A stretch of 64,000 nt of DNA from the NCBI RefSeq assembly GCF_029867415.1, contig NW_026705293.1:310001-374000 (forward strand). Reading direction: 5' to 3'. Shown piece after piece: positions 47,449 to 60,628 of the stretch. Position 1 is the first letter of the stretch. Every line of letters begins with the position of its first letter. The notes under the pieces are model-generated. The model made no database searches. It saw nothing but the letters and a program-made list of their open reading frames with translations, and was not told where the DNA came from. The translations under genes were made by a program, and so were the position numbers. This DNA comes from Vicia villosa. Taxonomy: Eukaryota > Streptophyta > Magnoliopsida > Fabales > Fabaceae.

Positions 47449-48531
47449 TTAACATAGCTTAGACGACAATGGTGAGATGGGCAAGTCTTCTTCTTCTTCT
47501 TGGATGGTTGGCATGATAGATAATCTAGACGTCTTGGTTTGAAAGTTTTGACGGCGAATATAAGATTGTGTTGTCGATACCCTTTTGGACTCTATAGCCC
47601 TCTTATTTGCAAGCTTAGCCTCCAACACTCTTTTGTTCTTCATTAAATTCTTCATTGCCGTATTCAAAAGTATAATTTCGTTACTTGTGTATCTTATATT
47701 TTCACTCTTGTGTATCTTAGATGGCATTGGTGAGACGGATGAGTCTTCTTCTTGGATGGTTGGCATGATGGATAATCTAGATGGCTTGGTTTGAAAGATT
47801 TGACGACGAATATAAGATTGTGTTTTCGCTACCCGTTTGGACTCTATAGCCCTCTTATTTGCAAGCTTAGCCTCCAACACTCTTTTGTTCTTCATTAAAT
47901 TCTTCATTGCCGTATTCAAGAGTATAATATCGTTACTTGTGAATCTTATATTTTCACCCTTGTGTATCTTAAATGGCATTGGTGAGACGGACGAGTCTTC
48001 TTCTTGGATGGTAGACATGATGGATAATCTAGACGGCATAGTTTGAAAATTTTGACGACGAAGATAGCATTGAGTTGTCGATACCCGTTTGGACTCTATA
48101 GCCCTCTTATTTGCAAGCTTAGCCTCCAACACTTTTTTGTTCTCCATAAAATTCTTCATTGCTGTATTCAAGAGTATAATGTCGTTATTTGTGTATCTTA
48201 TATTTTCATCCTTGTGTATCTCAGATGACATTGGTGAGACGGACGAGTCTTCTTCTATTATGGTAGACATGATGGATAATCTAGACGGCATGGTTTGAAA
48301 GTTTTGACGACGAAGATAACATTGAGTTTTCGATACACGTTTGGACTTTATAAACATTTTATTTGCAAGCTTAGCCTCCAACCCTCCTTTGTTCTTCATT
48401 GAGTTCTTCATTGCCGTTTTTAAGAGTATCATGTTGTTACTTGTGTATCTTATATTTTCACCCATGCTATTGTAATCATGGTTTTTCTTTGGTTTTGATA
48501 TTGGTGACAATGTTGCTTCGGATGTATCCAT
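47449..48531 (-). CDS. 84-residue-repeat protein, 360 aa (copy B)
   Basis: Intact frame equivalent to 5850-6932. It differs at about two residues, both in the second repeat: a CYLC becomes CYLR, and a SIT becomes SIM, so this copy matches the repeat consensus better. The TATA box is conserved at 48581-48588. Retention of an open 1083-bp frame in both copies with very few changes favours a real gene, though the duplication may be too young for this to be strong evidence. Confidence 0.75.
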   Translation of the reverse strand: MDTSEATLSPISKPKKNHDYNSMGENIRYTSNNMILLKTAMKNSMKNKGGLEAKLANKMFIKSKRVSKTQCYLRRQNFQTMPSRLSIMSTIIEEDSSVSPMSSEIHKDENIRYTNNDIILLNTAMKNFMENKKVLEAKLANKRAIESKRVSTTQCYLRRQNFQTMPSRLSIMSTIQEEDSSVSPMPFKIHKGENIRFTSNDIILLNTAMKNLMKNKRVLEAKLANKRAIESKRVAKTQSYIRRQIFQTKPSRLSIMPTIQEEDSSVSPMPSKIHKSENIRYTSNEIILLNTAMKNLMKNKRVLEAKLANKRAIESKRVSTTQSYIRRQNFQTKTSRLSIMPTIQEEEEDLPISPLSSKLC

Positions 48532-48580
48532 GTTACTGTATACAAGTATTAACCAGGTGAAATATGGCTTTTTCTTGTAG

Positions 48581-48588
48581 TTTTTATA
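48581..48588 (-). promoter_or_regulatory. TATA box (copy B)
   Basis: Minus-strand TATAAAAA about 50 nt upstream of the ATG at 48531. Confidence 0.5.
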
Positions 48589-48832
48589 GAAAATGAGGCT
48601 TGAGAATGAATTATAAAGGTGTGGTTCAACATTAAATAGGAAGAATGTTAGATAAAATCTGATATTTTTTAAAGGAAAAGTTTGTTAAGATTTTTAAATT
48701 AAGACTGTAATTGAAATTTTTTTTCCATGTTATACGTATAGTTTGTTACACTAGTTTTAAAAATTAGTCCTTTAGTATTTAGTCTTTTAGTACGCTCCTT
48801 ATAAAAACTTGTTATTGAATGTAATATTTAAT

Positions 48833-48944
48833 GTAGAGAGAATAGGAGTAGATTGTTACACTTTTATGTTTTTGACGGGGAATAGTTTGTTACACTTTTA
48901 AGTTTAAGATTATAGTAATTTGTTTCTTTATGAGAACACAGGAC
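48833..48944. repeat. About 105-bp direct repeat, unit 1 (copy B)
   Basis: Counterpart of 7234-7345; its partner in this copy is at about 52683-52790. Confidence 0.8.
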
Positions 48945-49195
48945 TTAATATCATCCCTAGTTTGTTTCAGTTTTTTTTTTTAAATAATTATATAAGATTT
49001 GTTTTTTTCTAAATTTTAAAAGATGAAAATGATTTGTATGGTGTTGTATATTTTTTATTATAAAAATATAAATATTCCTTAAAATAAACTAATTTAAAAT
49101 ATTATATTTAAAATAATATTTTAAATATTTCAATCTTTGATATAATCATCTTGGTTATTACAAATTTAAATTCACTTAATTTTGAAAGCTTTTTG

Positions 49196-49197
<2 letters not shown>

Positions 49198-49287
<90 letters not shown>
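49198..49287. repeat. (TA)n microsatellite (copy B)
   Basis: About 45 TA units, longer than the copy A tract at 7597-7665. Confidence 0.95.
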
Positions 49288-49291
<4 letters not shown>

Positions 49292-50459
49292 TTCGGCGCA
49301 AATGCACGTGTTTGTATTTAAACTTTACCTTTATGTACTACATAAATCTTTCTGAATATCAGCCTATAAACATGCGACTACAACTCCATAAACTCTGATA
49401 CATACTATTTCTTTTATTCAGTACGTTTTATGGTTGCCAGTGGCTGTTCTTGGGCCTGGCCAGGATGGGCACATGCCCAGACTCGGGCCATTTATTTTTT
49501 GTCGGTAACATGAATAAACAATTTTATATATATATTTTTTTGAATAAGAAAATCGTCTTTTAACATTGTCCCAGCGGCGGTACGTCATTTTGCTAACTCA
49601 TTGTTGTGAGTTCGATATGATGTATAATAACTTTTTAGTTTTCTTCAAAACTACCAAAAGTAAAAAATTAGATATTAATGCAAATAGGAGTCAAACCCTG
49701 CTCCATATAAATGTGAGAACGTTCTGCCACTCGGACATTGATGTTTTATCCTCATTATTTGGTTATTATTTATTCTTAACTAAAATAACATTTCTTAAAA
49801 CACTCAATTTTAAACACCATTATATTTAAAAAAATATAGAATATTGACACTTAACATTAATTATTAAGTTCAATAAATTATGGTAACTTTACGTACACAA
49901 ATAATTATATAATTATAATATTACTAATTTTTCAAGGGAATTATTTATAAAATAAATAACTAAAATATAACAATAACAATAAATAGTTAAAATTTATTTA
50001 TATCTATAAGATATATTGTTGATTAAAAAAAACTAAATTAGTAAAATTTTATTACGAAAATATTTTTATTGTATACAAAATATCATGATGTTATAATTAG
50101 TCTCGAGTCTCAAAAAAGTAAGGATCCATCCTGCTTAAAATACAGTGAGATCAATGATGCATTTTATTGTTTCTCTTTAAGATATCTGAGAGGACCGATC
50201 ACTTTGGTTTTGAAGTTTTCACTAAAAGCAGATATAAAGATTAAAAACATGTATCTCAAGGCTTGATAGATCACGTTGGTTGTTTGTACAATGATTATAA
50301 TAATCAAATAACGACATATTACATTATCCTTGGCATACCACTTTAGTAAATGAAGTGATATTATCCTTGATTGCTTGATGGTATGTTACACTGAGCAGGA
50401 CATATTTAATCACTTGATAATATTGATATTATTCGAACTCACCGCAAAAAAGTCTTGAA

Positions 50460-50747
50460 GGCTATGTTTGGATACAATAAAAAGAACGGAACGAGATAAA
50501 ATAGAGCGGAACGGAGTGGAATGGAATAAATAAGTCTTTCAATTGTTTGGGAACTTCACGATCGAATAGAGTAATTTTTTCATTCCGCCCAAATCGGAGG
50601 GTACAAAAAATGGTGGAAAGTGATGGAATAGAATGAGATCCATTTCATCCAATACCACTCAATTCCATCCGTTTTAATCAATCCAAACGATGGAATATAA
50701 ACTTATTTCATTCCATTCCATCATATTCCATCAATCCAAACATACCC
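50460..50747. mobile_element. GGAATGGAAT-rich MITE (copy B)
   Basis: Same element as 8844-9141 with a 10-bp internal deletion; GAA flanks on both sides. Confidence 0.75.
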
Positions 50748-52010
50748 GAAAAGACATTTGCCTCATAATTTTATTTAACACGCTATTGTAAGGTTGTGTT
50801 TCATCTCTTTTGTTTTAAACTATACTTTTATTGACAAAATAACGAGTTTATTTTATTTTGATTAATGACTATTTATATATTACATACAATGAATCTGCGG
50901 TCTTTAAATTTTTGTCCAGGCTTTATGATATTTATGGCTTCACCATTGATGGTTGTTGTTCTTTGATTTGATATCAAAAATTCGCTTTGTTTAATTTTCA
51001 TATCACAAATTCGCTATGTTTTGTTATTCTGTTTTTTTATTTTTGTTCTGATTTCGACTCTAATGGATTTCGTTTTGACATGTAGTTATGTTCAAACGAT
51101 ATGTTATGTTCTTCATCTTCATTTTGTTTATTTTTTTCTTCATTTTGATACTAAAAACCTCTACTTTCACTTATGGATTCTTCCTCGGTGTTGGTTCCTG
51201 GCGGCCGACGATTATTATTCTAAAATAGCATCGGATTCAATTTTTTCCTCTTCAAAGTTCATCATCAATGGTTTAAAGTTTGTTCTTTTTAGGTTGTAGA
51301 TCTATACATATGTGTCTTCTCCCATCTTTTTAACATCTTTGTCATTTTGTTTTTGTTTTTTAGGTTGTAGATCTATGTATAAGAAGTGTTTAGAGAGGAA
51401 GAATACAATGAGATGCCAGTTTATATTTTTTTAAGAAAAATGTTTTATTATTTATTATAATTTCATGTCTTTTATTATTATTATTATAATTATTATAATT
51501 ATTATTGATATTATTGCTATGGTTATAGTAAAACCTTTCAAAATCAATTTACCTGATTCAACATTAAATAGTGCAAATATCACATTGAATAGTTCAAACA
51601 TCATAAGATGAATATTGTAAATCTTTATTGGGAAATCTATACCTATTTTAAACTAGTATTTTTCTCTTCCATCAAAATTATAAATACTTGTGATTGTCCT
51701 TTTTTAGCTTGATTTTTTTTTTAATTATAATGGGTCTTATTTTTTAAAAGAAACTTAAATCAATAATAATAAATAAATTTATAATTTCATACAATTTAAA
51801 TAATCATCTTGATTATTTAAAATGTTAAATAGTCAACTTAACTGTTTATAAAAAAAATAGTCTATTTAATTATTAATTTAATTTATATTTTTGTATAATT
51901 TAATTATGCAAAAATTATAATATTAATATTTTTAATTAAGACGTTTATTTTTTATTTATTTTCTAATTATTCATAATTATAAATAACAAAAATAATGACA
52001 GAACAAAAAT

Positions 52011-52013
52011 AAT
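52011..52013. other. CACTA pre-integration site (empty)
   Basis: The sequence AAAAATAATATTTATATG is continuous here; in copy A the same AAT is found on both sides of the 12,966-bp element. No excision footprint is visible. Confidence 0.97.
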
Positions 52014-52647
52014 ATTTATATGACCAGAATTCGTGCAAATCCACGAGTTATTTTATAGTTGTAAAATTCGCATTATATTTTAGAAAGAAATGCGCATAAC
52101 AGCAGTATATTTTGATCTTAATTTATTTTTAATGAAAAATTTATTTTTAAATTAATGACGAATTTTATTTTTATTTTTAATCTTATTAATGAAAAATTTT
52201 GTTTTTAAATTAATCAGTGAATCTTAATTTTTTTTTGTAAATGAGAACAAATTGTCTTTTGATCCAAATATGACACTAATATTTAATCATACAATTAAAA
52301 TAATATTTTCAATTACTATGTTATTAGTTGATATTTATAAAACTATATGATTGCATAAGTAATTTTACAAATAATGTCAAAATAAGTTTAATATTTACAA
52401 ATGGGAAAATATGGTTGATCCAAATATTTATATAAATGAAAAACTATATTTATGCTCCAAATATAAATATTTTTTTAAATAATAAACTTTCTTGATTGGT
52501 TAAATAATTTTGTCAATTTGTTTATTCATTCTTATTATAATTTGGTTTTATTTTAAAACTTATAAACTACTTTGATAAAATAATTTTGTTTTTCTTATTT
52601 ATATTTTTATTACATTTTGAAAACAAAAGTGTATGTACCACGCCAAT

Positions 52648-52677
52648 ACCCGTGCGAACACACAGGGATCCCACTAG
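52648..52677 (+). mobile_element. Degenerate Helitron 3' end (copy B)
   Basis: Same as 24012-24041. Confidence 0.6.
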
Positions 52678-52682
52678 TTTAA

Positions 52683-52790
52683 ATTAGAGAGAACAGTAGT
52701 AGTTTGTTACACTTTTATGTTTTTGACGGGGAGTAGTTTATTAGACTTTTAAATTTAAGATTATAGTAATTTGTTTCTTTATGAGAACAC
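52683..52790. repeat. About 105-bp direct repeat, unit 2 (copy B)
   Basis: Counterpart of 24047-24154. Confidence 0.8.
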
Positions 52791-53060
52791 ATGTCTAATG
52801 ACGGCATCGCTGAAATAGACATATCTCCTGATATTTTGATAATAGAATTCAATGATCCTATTGTGGCTATTATGAATAGCACCTACCCTGATTTCATCTA
52901 GAATTTTGAATCCAATGATTACCTTAAAATTCGTGCAATTCTGGCTTCTACACTGGAAATTATTGATCTGCTCAACGACCATATACTTAACTTAATGCCA
53001 GATTATCCTAAGAAAATATATAATCTAACACGTTATATACTTATCTATATACATACATAC

Positions 53061-53150
<90 letters not shown>

Positions 53151-53763
53151 CATGCTTTTACTAAATATGTTCAATCAACAATACAAGAGATATTCAAGAC
53201 TATTATAGCGCAAATTCAGTGGATAAGTCTGAAAATCATGACCCTAAACTAGTTGATATCCTCACACTAGAATTTTTAAGTTCCCTCCGTACATCAGGTT
53301 TGTCTAACCATCACTTAAAACTAAAGGTCGGAACACCCGTAATGCTCATGAGGAACATAGATCAATCTGAAGGTTTGTGTAACGGCACAAGGCTATGCAT
53401 AACAAAGTTGGCGACCCATGTACTCGAGGATTCAATAATTGGAGGTTAAGGTTTGGGAAATTTGGTTTACATACCTCAAATGGGCATGTCACCATCACAA
53501 TCACCATGGCCATTAAAACTAAATAGAAGTCAATTCCCAATTATGCTTTCCTATTCCATGACCATTAACAAATCCAAGGACAGCCATTGTATAACGTCGG
53601 TCTATACTTACCAAGAGATGTATTTACTCACGGCTAAAATTATGTTGCATTGTCAAGAGTAACAACAAAAAAGGGAATCAAAATATTAATACATGATGAA
53701 CAACGAAAGTTCAAGGGGAAAACTATAAACGTTGTGTACAAAGAGGTTTTTAACAATGTCTGA
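52791..53763 (+). pseudogene. Helitron helicase C-terminus, broken (copy B)
   Basis: Same lesions as at 24155-25075, including the in-frame TAG. The central TA microsatellite (about 53075-53148) is roughly twice as long. Confidence 0.85.
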
Positions 53764-54017
53764 TTTTCACAAATTTAAGTCAATAATTCTGTAAACTTGG
53801 TAGTATACCTATTACTACCAGTATTTTACCTTATGCGACATTAACTTCATGTATAACTATTATCTTATGATCCTTTTGTCATGAAATCATTTGTGCTAAA
53901 TGTATCTATGCCAAATCATTTAAATTGAAATAACCATTATATATTAATTAGTCATATTACATAGATAAGACAAAAAACGGATACAAAAAAACTTAGACCA
54001 AAATTCCACATGTTTGT

Positions 54018-54750
54018 TCAATTCATCATCATTGTCACAAGTATTTCTTTTCTAACACGATCCTTAATGCTGAACCCCGGAGAGTCTCCATCAGATAGAC
54101 ATCGGTCCTTAGAAAATTTGTACCAACCACGCCCTAAAAACATCCCAACTGAATTACCCTTTTCAGCCTGATGCACTTCACACTCATTCCTAACTTCTCT
54201 TTCCCAGTCCACCAAATCTACAAACCTTGCACCATTTAGACAACCAGTCTTCACAACATGCTCATGAATTTCCTGCAATGTTAATATAAAACAACATTAA
54301 TCATATGCGTTTTGAGTCCTAACAGAATATGTCTAAATTCAAAACTAACTTATAAGAAGACATGACTGAGCCCTCATTCCATTAATCCTATCTTTCTTCC
54401 AAATACAATATTTGAACTCCACTGGCTGCTCTGCATAAGAGCTATCATCATCACCATCAACTTCATGACATCTGAAACAAAATATAAAATCACAAAATGA
54501 AGAATTAACAAATGTGTAATGAAACCTTCTAAATAAAAACATATAAACATCTACACAATATTATCCAATATTAAACATACACTGAATTATCAGATGACAC
54601 CGATTTCCCATCATTCATTTTCTTCAATAAACTTTCTTCACCTGCATGCAAAGATATATTCAGGGTTGCCTTTCAACAGTAAAACAAAACAACCACTCAA
54701 ATCATATCTTTACCTTTTCCTTTCATTGGTTCAGCAAGTTTTCCTTCCAT
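54018..54750 (-). CDS. B3-domain gene model (copy B)
   Basis: Counterpart of 25330-26059. The last exon has a 3-bp insertion (EIHEHVV instead of ENEHVV-like) and an N to K change. It otherwise keeps the GRGWYKFSKDRCLSDGD B3 signature and the stop. Confidence 0.5.
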
Positions 54751-55718
54751 TTTGTTACAGATACACACGTTAACTACTGTTGTATGACCTTCTAAGAAGT
54801 GTTGAGTACTTAAAATAGTGCTTTCAACCTTCCTCCACATAACTTATATAACACTCTAAATGGACTCTTCCCATACTTGTTGCTATTCCACCACCCACTA
54901 CTAATCAATGGAATTATTCACTTAGTCTTCTATTCATTTACATCAATTAAAACATTTTTTCATTTTATTTATATTCCTCATCAAAATACATTTACTATCC
55001 TTGAACTGACTTCATATTGAGATCCCCATAAAATATAACTCATTACAAATATGTTATTACTCTTTAATATTGCACTATATTATTATCTAACCTATATCAT
55101 TACATTGACTATTCAATTCTTGACTATTAAATTGTATACTCAATAGGATACTCAATTTCGTGTGGACGGTCACCAACATAGTCAATAACTTATAATACTG
55201 CATAAACTAAAAAAATCTAAAACAAGTTTACTTGATATGCTCAAAGAATATACCCAACCCTTCAAATTGACAGTCAACATTAATAGGAACGCATTTAGAA
55301 GTAGTGCTTCACTCCTTATAATGATCAACAATATGTAATATGCTAACACAATGTACCACCAATGCTTCATTTCTTTATAAATGTGAATCAAAATTTCAAC
55401 AATGCTTCAAATTAACACTTTATGATATTTCGATTTTGCAAATAAAGTCATTACCAAATGTACACAATAAATAAAACATTCAACCGAAACCTAATAAGAT
55501 TCAATTTAAAAAGATGCATAATTCCATAAATCTTAATCTTTCAACACATACACCACTGTCAAAGTTATACATAAACATACAAAACCATAATTCAAACACA
55601 AAATAAACTAACTACACATTGTTCTATTTATCATCCATCACAGCTTGCTAAATCAACAACTTCATCAATGTGCACCACTACGTTCCACTATAACAATAGT
55701 ATCTTCCACCGGCGGGTA

Positions 55719-57089
55719 TCAAATGACATAGTGGAGTTTATCTCCTTATTTAAACCTTGTTGCCCTTACGTAGTCGAAGCACTGTCTGTACAGATACATC
55801 TCCTTTTTCTTTGGCCTCTTCTTGACCTCACAGTAATACGGGTATCCATTGTCCACATCATATAGAACTATCCGTGAAATTCTACCACGAACACAATTGT
55901 CTATTACTTTTGCTAGAATTTTCTAGACACATGAACAAATTAATTAGCTACATATTAATGTAACAACCTTTTACTAATAAAACATGTAAGCTTAACACAA
56001 TACTTACCATAACATTTGATAGAAACTTCTTTACATCAGTAACTTCACGCACCTAGTACTCTTCGTGTTGTTCCATATAAATAAGACTCAATTCCCTGCA
56101 AATGGACAAAAAATTTACAACACAATGTCAAAAGAACAAACTCAAAATTCATATTACTGTATTGTATTCACTATCACTTGACAAAACCTCTACCTTTCAT
56201 TATCCGAAAAATTGTCATGTATTCGTACACATCCCCGCTATCTGCAAACACCACGGAAGATGAGCCCACATGCTTATCCTTCCCTTTTACGCACCTTTCA
56301 CCTTCACTCCTTTCCTTCAATTTTGCACCGCCTAAATTATTTCCCTCCAACAAATCTTCCCCGCCAACAAATTTTTTCTTCCCTTTGTCATTGACTGCTG
56401 TCTCTTTCAATCGATCACTTCCTATCCCATCCCCATTATTCCTTCAAAACAATAACGTACAAACAAATAATTTGAGTATGTCATTAATTTTAATACTATC
56501 GCAAACTCTTCAAGTAATACATTCAAATATTTCTTATTCATATTCAATTACAAATCACAAAACCATAATATATATTCACTTATATTAATTTACAAACATC
56601 ACACCCCACAATTACCATTCAAATAACAGATTGAAATATAACAAAATTATTATTCTAAACTACATTAAACATCACACCGTTGCCATTCATATATCAATAT
56701 CTACTATCATAACATGCAAAATGAAATTTCATCATCGATTACCCTTTACCTTCAACGTCATTCACACCATGTTCCGATTCAATCTTTTCATCAAATTCCC
56801 GAACTCTGCCGTCATCTTCGACACAACTTAATCTATTATATTGTTTCTTCCATTCCTCTAAGACAAAATCCCTCTCATGTGACGCACTCAGTATCCTCTC
56901 AATGGTAATCCGTTTCCAAGTTGTTTGCAATGGCAACCAATCAGATGAACCACAAACACAACAAAACAACAGATTAAACCTACTCAACATTAGACATCCA
57001 GCGTATTAAGAAACATCAACAATAACACATGCACAAACCTCATGCAAAGAACATACTGACATTGCCTTGACATCTTGTTGTTTCCTCAT
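55719..57089 (-). pseudogene. Second B3-domain gene model (copy B)
   Basis: Counterpart of 27007-28377, with the same FKEGDKLHYVI-type end and the same problematic TAG in the middle exon. Confidence 0.45.
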
Positions 57090-57681
57090 TATGGAAAGAC
57101 CACTCTTGTCTCTTACACATACGTTTCGGAACACGTTGAAGATTTATGACGCAAGAACGTTTGCGTTTCCATTTAGTCACTTCATACCATTATGTTATTG
57201 TTTACGGCGATTTCCGGTAAACAACCGCTAGTCTTCCAAACTATAGTTTATACTTTGGTTACTCGCAGGATCGACTAGATTGATCCTTTGTCTTTTGAGA
57301 TAATTTGGTTCATATTTGTTGGTTTTTGCTTCGAAACTTGTTTATGGTGTAATCATGTAAATAATATTGCGAAATAAACTTGTTATACACGTAAATATAG
57401 CTTTGACGAAATGTAAAAGAAATATAAATTGCAGAAATGTAAAGTACAAGAATGTAAAGTACAGGAAAGTAAAGTGACGGTAAATGAAAAAGACTTCGAA
57501 TTAAAACTAAACGAAAGATGAAGATATTGTAAATATACTTGAATAAAGAAAAATAGAAATGTATTTAAAGTGGTGTTGGTGTCATACGTACATTTCTCGG
57601 CGAAATCTTTCTCTTAACACTTGATACTTGAGTAATTTTGTGAGTGATTTATACAAAATGAACACACTGGATCCTGATACT
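57090..57681. other. Unassigned, end of copy B
   Basis: Matches 28378-28969; no gene seen. The last five bases (ATACT, 57677-57681) are the expected target duplication of the retrotransposon that follows, but the right-hand partner is outside the window. Confidence 0.6.
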
Positions 57682-58891
57682 TGTTAGAACAAGATTTGTT
57701 CTTATCAATTATCTTAGTTTTGATGATAACAATAATATGAATTTTGCTTAAGATAATATGGTACTCTAATCCAATGCAATTTCCCTTTCAGGAAATATAT
57801 ATAAAGAGTACGCATAATTCAGCGCTCAGAAGTTGTGTCTCAAATGGTTCAGCATGCAACATCAGAACATGGTCTGGCAAGACATCAGAAGATGGTCGAA
57901 GCAGAATCAGAACATGGGTCTATGGAAGCATCAGAAGAACATGAGATCAGAAGCACTGAAGATCAGAAGATGGTATCACGCAACAGAAGCACTTCAAGAT
58001 CAGAAGATCAGAAGATGCTATGCACCAAGCTGTTTTGACTCTGATGATATTCAAACGTCGTATTCATAAACATCAGATCAGAAGGAAGTACAGGTGGCAG
58101 ACTACGCTGACTGACAAAAGGAACGTTAAAGCTACTAAAGGCAACGTCAGTAGACACAGCGTGAACAAGGCTCGAGGTAGTTGACAAAAGCGTATAACAT
58201 TAAATGCAATGCTGTACGGAACACGCAAAGCATTAAATGCACTCAACGGTCATCTTCTCAACGCCTATAAATATGAAGTTCTGATGAGAAGCAAGGTTAA
58301 CGATTCTGCACCAAAACAACTTATATCAAACTTGCTGAAACGCTGTTCAAATCTAAACTCAGAATCTTCATCTTCATCAAAGCTCACTACATTGCTGTTG
58401 TAATATATTAGTGAGATTAAGCTTAAACGTTAAGAGAAATATCACAGTTTGTGATTATCGCTTTTAAGAAGCACTTGTAAACTCTTGAATAGATTACATT
58501 AAGTTGTAAGGAACTAGAGTGATCGTGTGATCAGTATACTCTAGGAAGTCTTAGCAGTTGGCTGAGCAGTTTGTAACTAGAGTGATCAGGTTGATCAGTA
58601 GACTCTAGAAAAGTCTTAGAAGTTGTCTAAGCAGTGTTCCTGGAGTGATCAAGTTATGATCTGTAGACTCTGGAAGACTTAGTCGTGGACTAAGTGGAAA
58701 ACCATTGTAATCCGTGCGATTAGTGGATTAAATCCTCAGGTTGAGGTAAATCATCTCTGCGGGGGTGGACTGGAGTAGCTTCGTTAACAGCGAACCAGGA
58801 TAAAAATAATTGTGCAATTTATTTTTATCGTCCAAGATTTAAAGTCACACTTATTCAATCCCCCCCTTTCTAAGTGTTTTTCTATCCTTCA
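57682..58891 (+). repeat. 5' LTR, 1,210 bp
   Basis: Starts TGTTAGAACAAG at the break in the duplicated segment and ends CA two bases before the primer-binding site. It has many ATCAGAAG repeats (57860-58090), as in several legume copia LTRs. TATAAATA at 58266-58273 is a plausible promoter TATA box. Confidence 0.88.
58266..58273 (+). promoter_or_regulatory. LTR TATA box
   Basis: TATAAATA within the LTR, in a suitable position for the start of the genomic RNA; inferred from sequence only. Confidence 0.5.
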
Positions 58892-58893
58892 AT

Positions 58894-58905
58894 TGGTATC
58901 AGAGC
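58894..58905 (+). other. Primer-binding site (initiator tRNA-Met)
   Basis: TGGTATCAGAGC, the standard plant copia primer-binding site, lies just downstream of the LTR end. Confidence 0.95.
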
Positions 58906-58978
58906 GCCGGTTCTAAGGTGCAAGCACTTAACCGTGTTTAGAAAAGATTCAGGAAGAGAAAAACGCTTCATTTAAAAG

Positions 58979-60628
58979 ATGGCTGGTGAAACTCCGACAA
59001 ATCCACCTGCATCTACATCTGGCTCTGCTGAGCAATACAACGGTAACAATGGTTATACAAGACCGCCGGTATTTGAGGGTGAAAACTTTGAATACTGGAA
59101 AGATAAACTGGAAAGTTACTTTCTTGGTCTAGATGGTGATCTATGGGATCTTCTGATGGATGGTTACAAACATCCGGTAAATGCCAGAGGCGTAAAGCTG
59201 ACAAGGCAAGAAATGAATGATGATCAAAAGAAGCATTTCAGGAATCATCATAAATGCAGAACTGTTTTGCTGAATGCTATCTCTCATGCTGAGTATGAGA
59301 AGATATCTAACAGGGAAACGGCCTATGACATATATGAGTCCTTGAAAATGACTCATGAAGGAAATGCTCAAGTCAAGGAGACTAAAGCTCTAGCCTTAAT
59401 CCAGAAGTATGAAGCCTTCAAGATGGAGGATGATGAAGACATTGAAAAGATGTTTTCAAGATTTCAAACTCTTACTGCTGGATTGAGAGTTCTTGACAAG
59501 GGATACACCAAGGCTGATCACGTAAAGAAGATCATCAGAAGCTTACCCAGAAGATGGGGTCCTATGGTGACTGCATTCAAGATTGCAAAGAATCTGAATG
59601 AAGTTTCTCTGGAAGAGCTTATCAGTGCCTTGAGGAGTCATGAAATAGAGCTGGACGCAAATGAGCCTCAAAAGAAAGGTAAGTCTATTGCATTAAAATC
59701 AAATATCAAGAAATGCACTAACGCTTTTCAGGCTAGAGAAGAAGATCCTGAAGAATCAGAATCTGAAGAAGAAGATGAACTGTCCTTGATCTCCAGAAGA
59801 CTAAATCAACTCTGGAAGACCAAGCAAAGGAAGTTCAGAGGCTTCAGAAGTTCAAAGAAGTTTGAACGTGGAGAATCTTCTGACGACAGAAGATCTGACA
59901 AGAAGAAGGTCATGTGCTATGAATGCAATGAACCAGGACACTTCAGGAATGAATGTCCAAATCTTCAGAAGGAGAATCCCAAGAAGAAGTTTCATAAGAA
60001 GAAAGGTCTTATGGCAACCTGGGATGAGTCAGAAGATGATTCAGAAGATGAGCAGGCCAACTGTGCGCTGATGGCGACAGAAGATGACGGATCAGAATCT
60101 ACATCAGAATCAGACTCTGAAGAGGTATTTTCTGAACTTACTAGAGATGAGTTAGTTTCCGGTCTAACTGAACTTCTGGAACTCAAGTCTCAGATTAGTC
60201 TCAAATACAAAAAGCTGAAAAAGCAATTTGAATTTGAAACAAAGAAGCTTGAGTTGGAGAATTCTGAATTAAAAGAAAAACTTTTAAAATTATCCAATAA
60301 TGTTGGATCTCCTTCTGATTCAGAAAAATCCACTCCTAGTCTAAACCATATTCTGAAAGAATATGATTTAAGTTTCAGGAAGTTCCTATCTAGAAGTATT
60401 GGCAGAAGTCAGCTAGCTTCTATGGTATATGCTGTGTCTGGAAACAAAAGAGTTGGCATTGGTTATGAGGGTGAAACCCCATACAAACTTGAACCTGTTG
60501 ATGAAATGAAACTCACATACAAGCCATTGTATGATCAGTTCAAGTATGGCCACTCTCATGATATTAGGCACACTTCACATGCACAAAGTTTTCACATAAC
60601 ACACCAAGAAGCATGTGACACAACCTAG
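58979..60628 (+). CDS. Copia gag polyprotein, 549 aa
   Basis: This forms the particle that packages the retrotransposon RNA. The N-terminal half has the copia gag (UBN2-like) fold: PPVFEGENFEYWKDKLESY, the TAYDIYESLKMTHEG region and KIIRSLPRRWGPMVTAFK. A CCHC zinc knuckle (CYECNEPGHFRNEC) lies at about residues 312-326, followed by long acidic/serine and coiled-coil regions (LKKQFEFETKKLELENSELK), which suits the large gag of Sireviruses. The frame stops at 60626-60628. The next conserved segment lies in another frame, so the gag-pol reading frame is broken here. Confidence 0.92.
   Translation: MAGETPTNPPASTSGSAEQYNGNNGYTRPPVFEGENFEYWKDKLESYFLGLDGDLWDLLMDGYKHPVNARGVKLTRQEMNDDQKKHFRNHHKCRTVLLNAISHAEYEKISNRETAYDIYESLKMTHEGNAQVKETKALALIQKYEAFKMEDDEDIEKMFSRFQTLTAGLRVLDKGYTKADHVKKIIRSLPRRWGPMVTAFKIAKNLNEVSLEELISALRSHEIELDANEPQKKGKSIALKSNIKKCTNAFQAREEDPEESESEEEDELSLISRRLNQLWKTKQRKFRGFRSSKKFERGESSDDRRSDKKKVMCYECNEPGHFRNECPNLQKENPKKKFHKKKGLMATWDESEDDSEDEQANCALMATEDDGSESTSESDSEEVFSELTRDELVSGLTELLELKSQISLKYKKLKKQFEFETKKLELENSELKEKLLKLSNNVGSPSDSEKSTPSLNHILKEYDLSFRKFLSRSIGRSQLASMVYAVSGNKRVGIGYEGETPYKLEPVDEMKLTYKPLYDQFKYGHSHDIRHTSHAQSFHITHQEACDTT

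Larger units (their letters stand above)
41596..57681 (+). repeat. Segmental duplication, copy B (CACTA-free, copia-interrupted)
   Basis: Direct-orientation copy of 1-28969 lacking the CACTA element. It starts here only because copy A begins at the window edge. It ends at 57681 where a copia LTR begins. The pre-integration site of the CACTA is intact (52011-52013). Confidence 0.97.

Noticed and set aside
52995..53252. 85-codon frame with long IYIY run
   Set aside because: Product of the expanded TA tract inside the helicase remnant.
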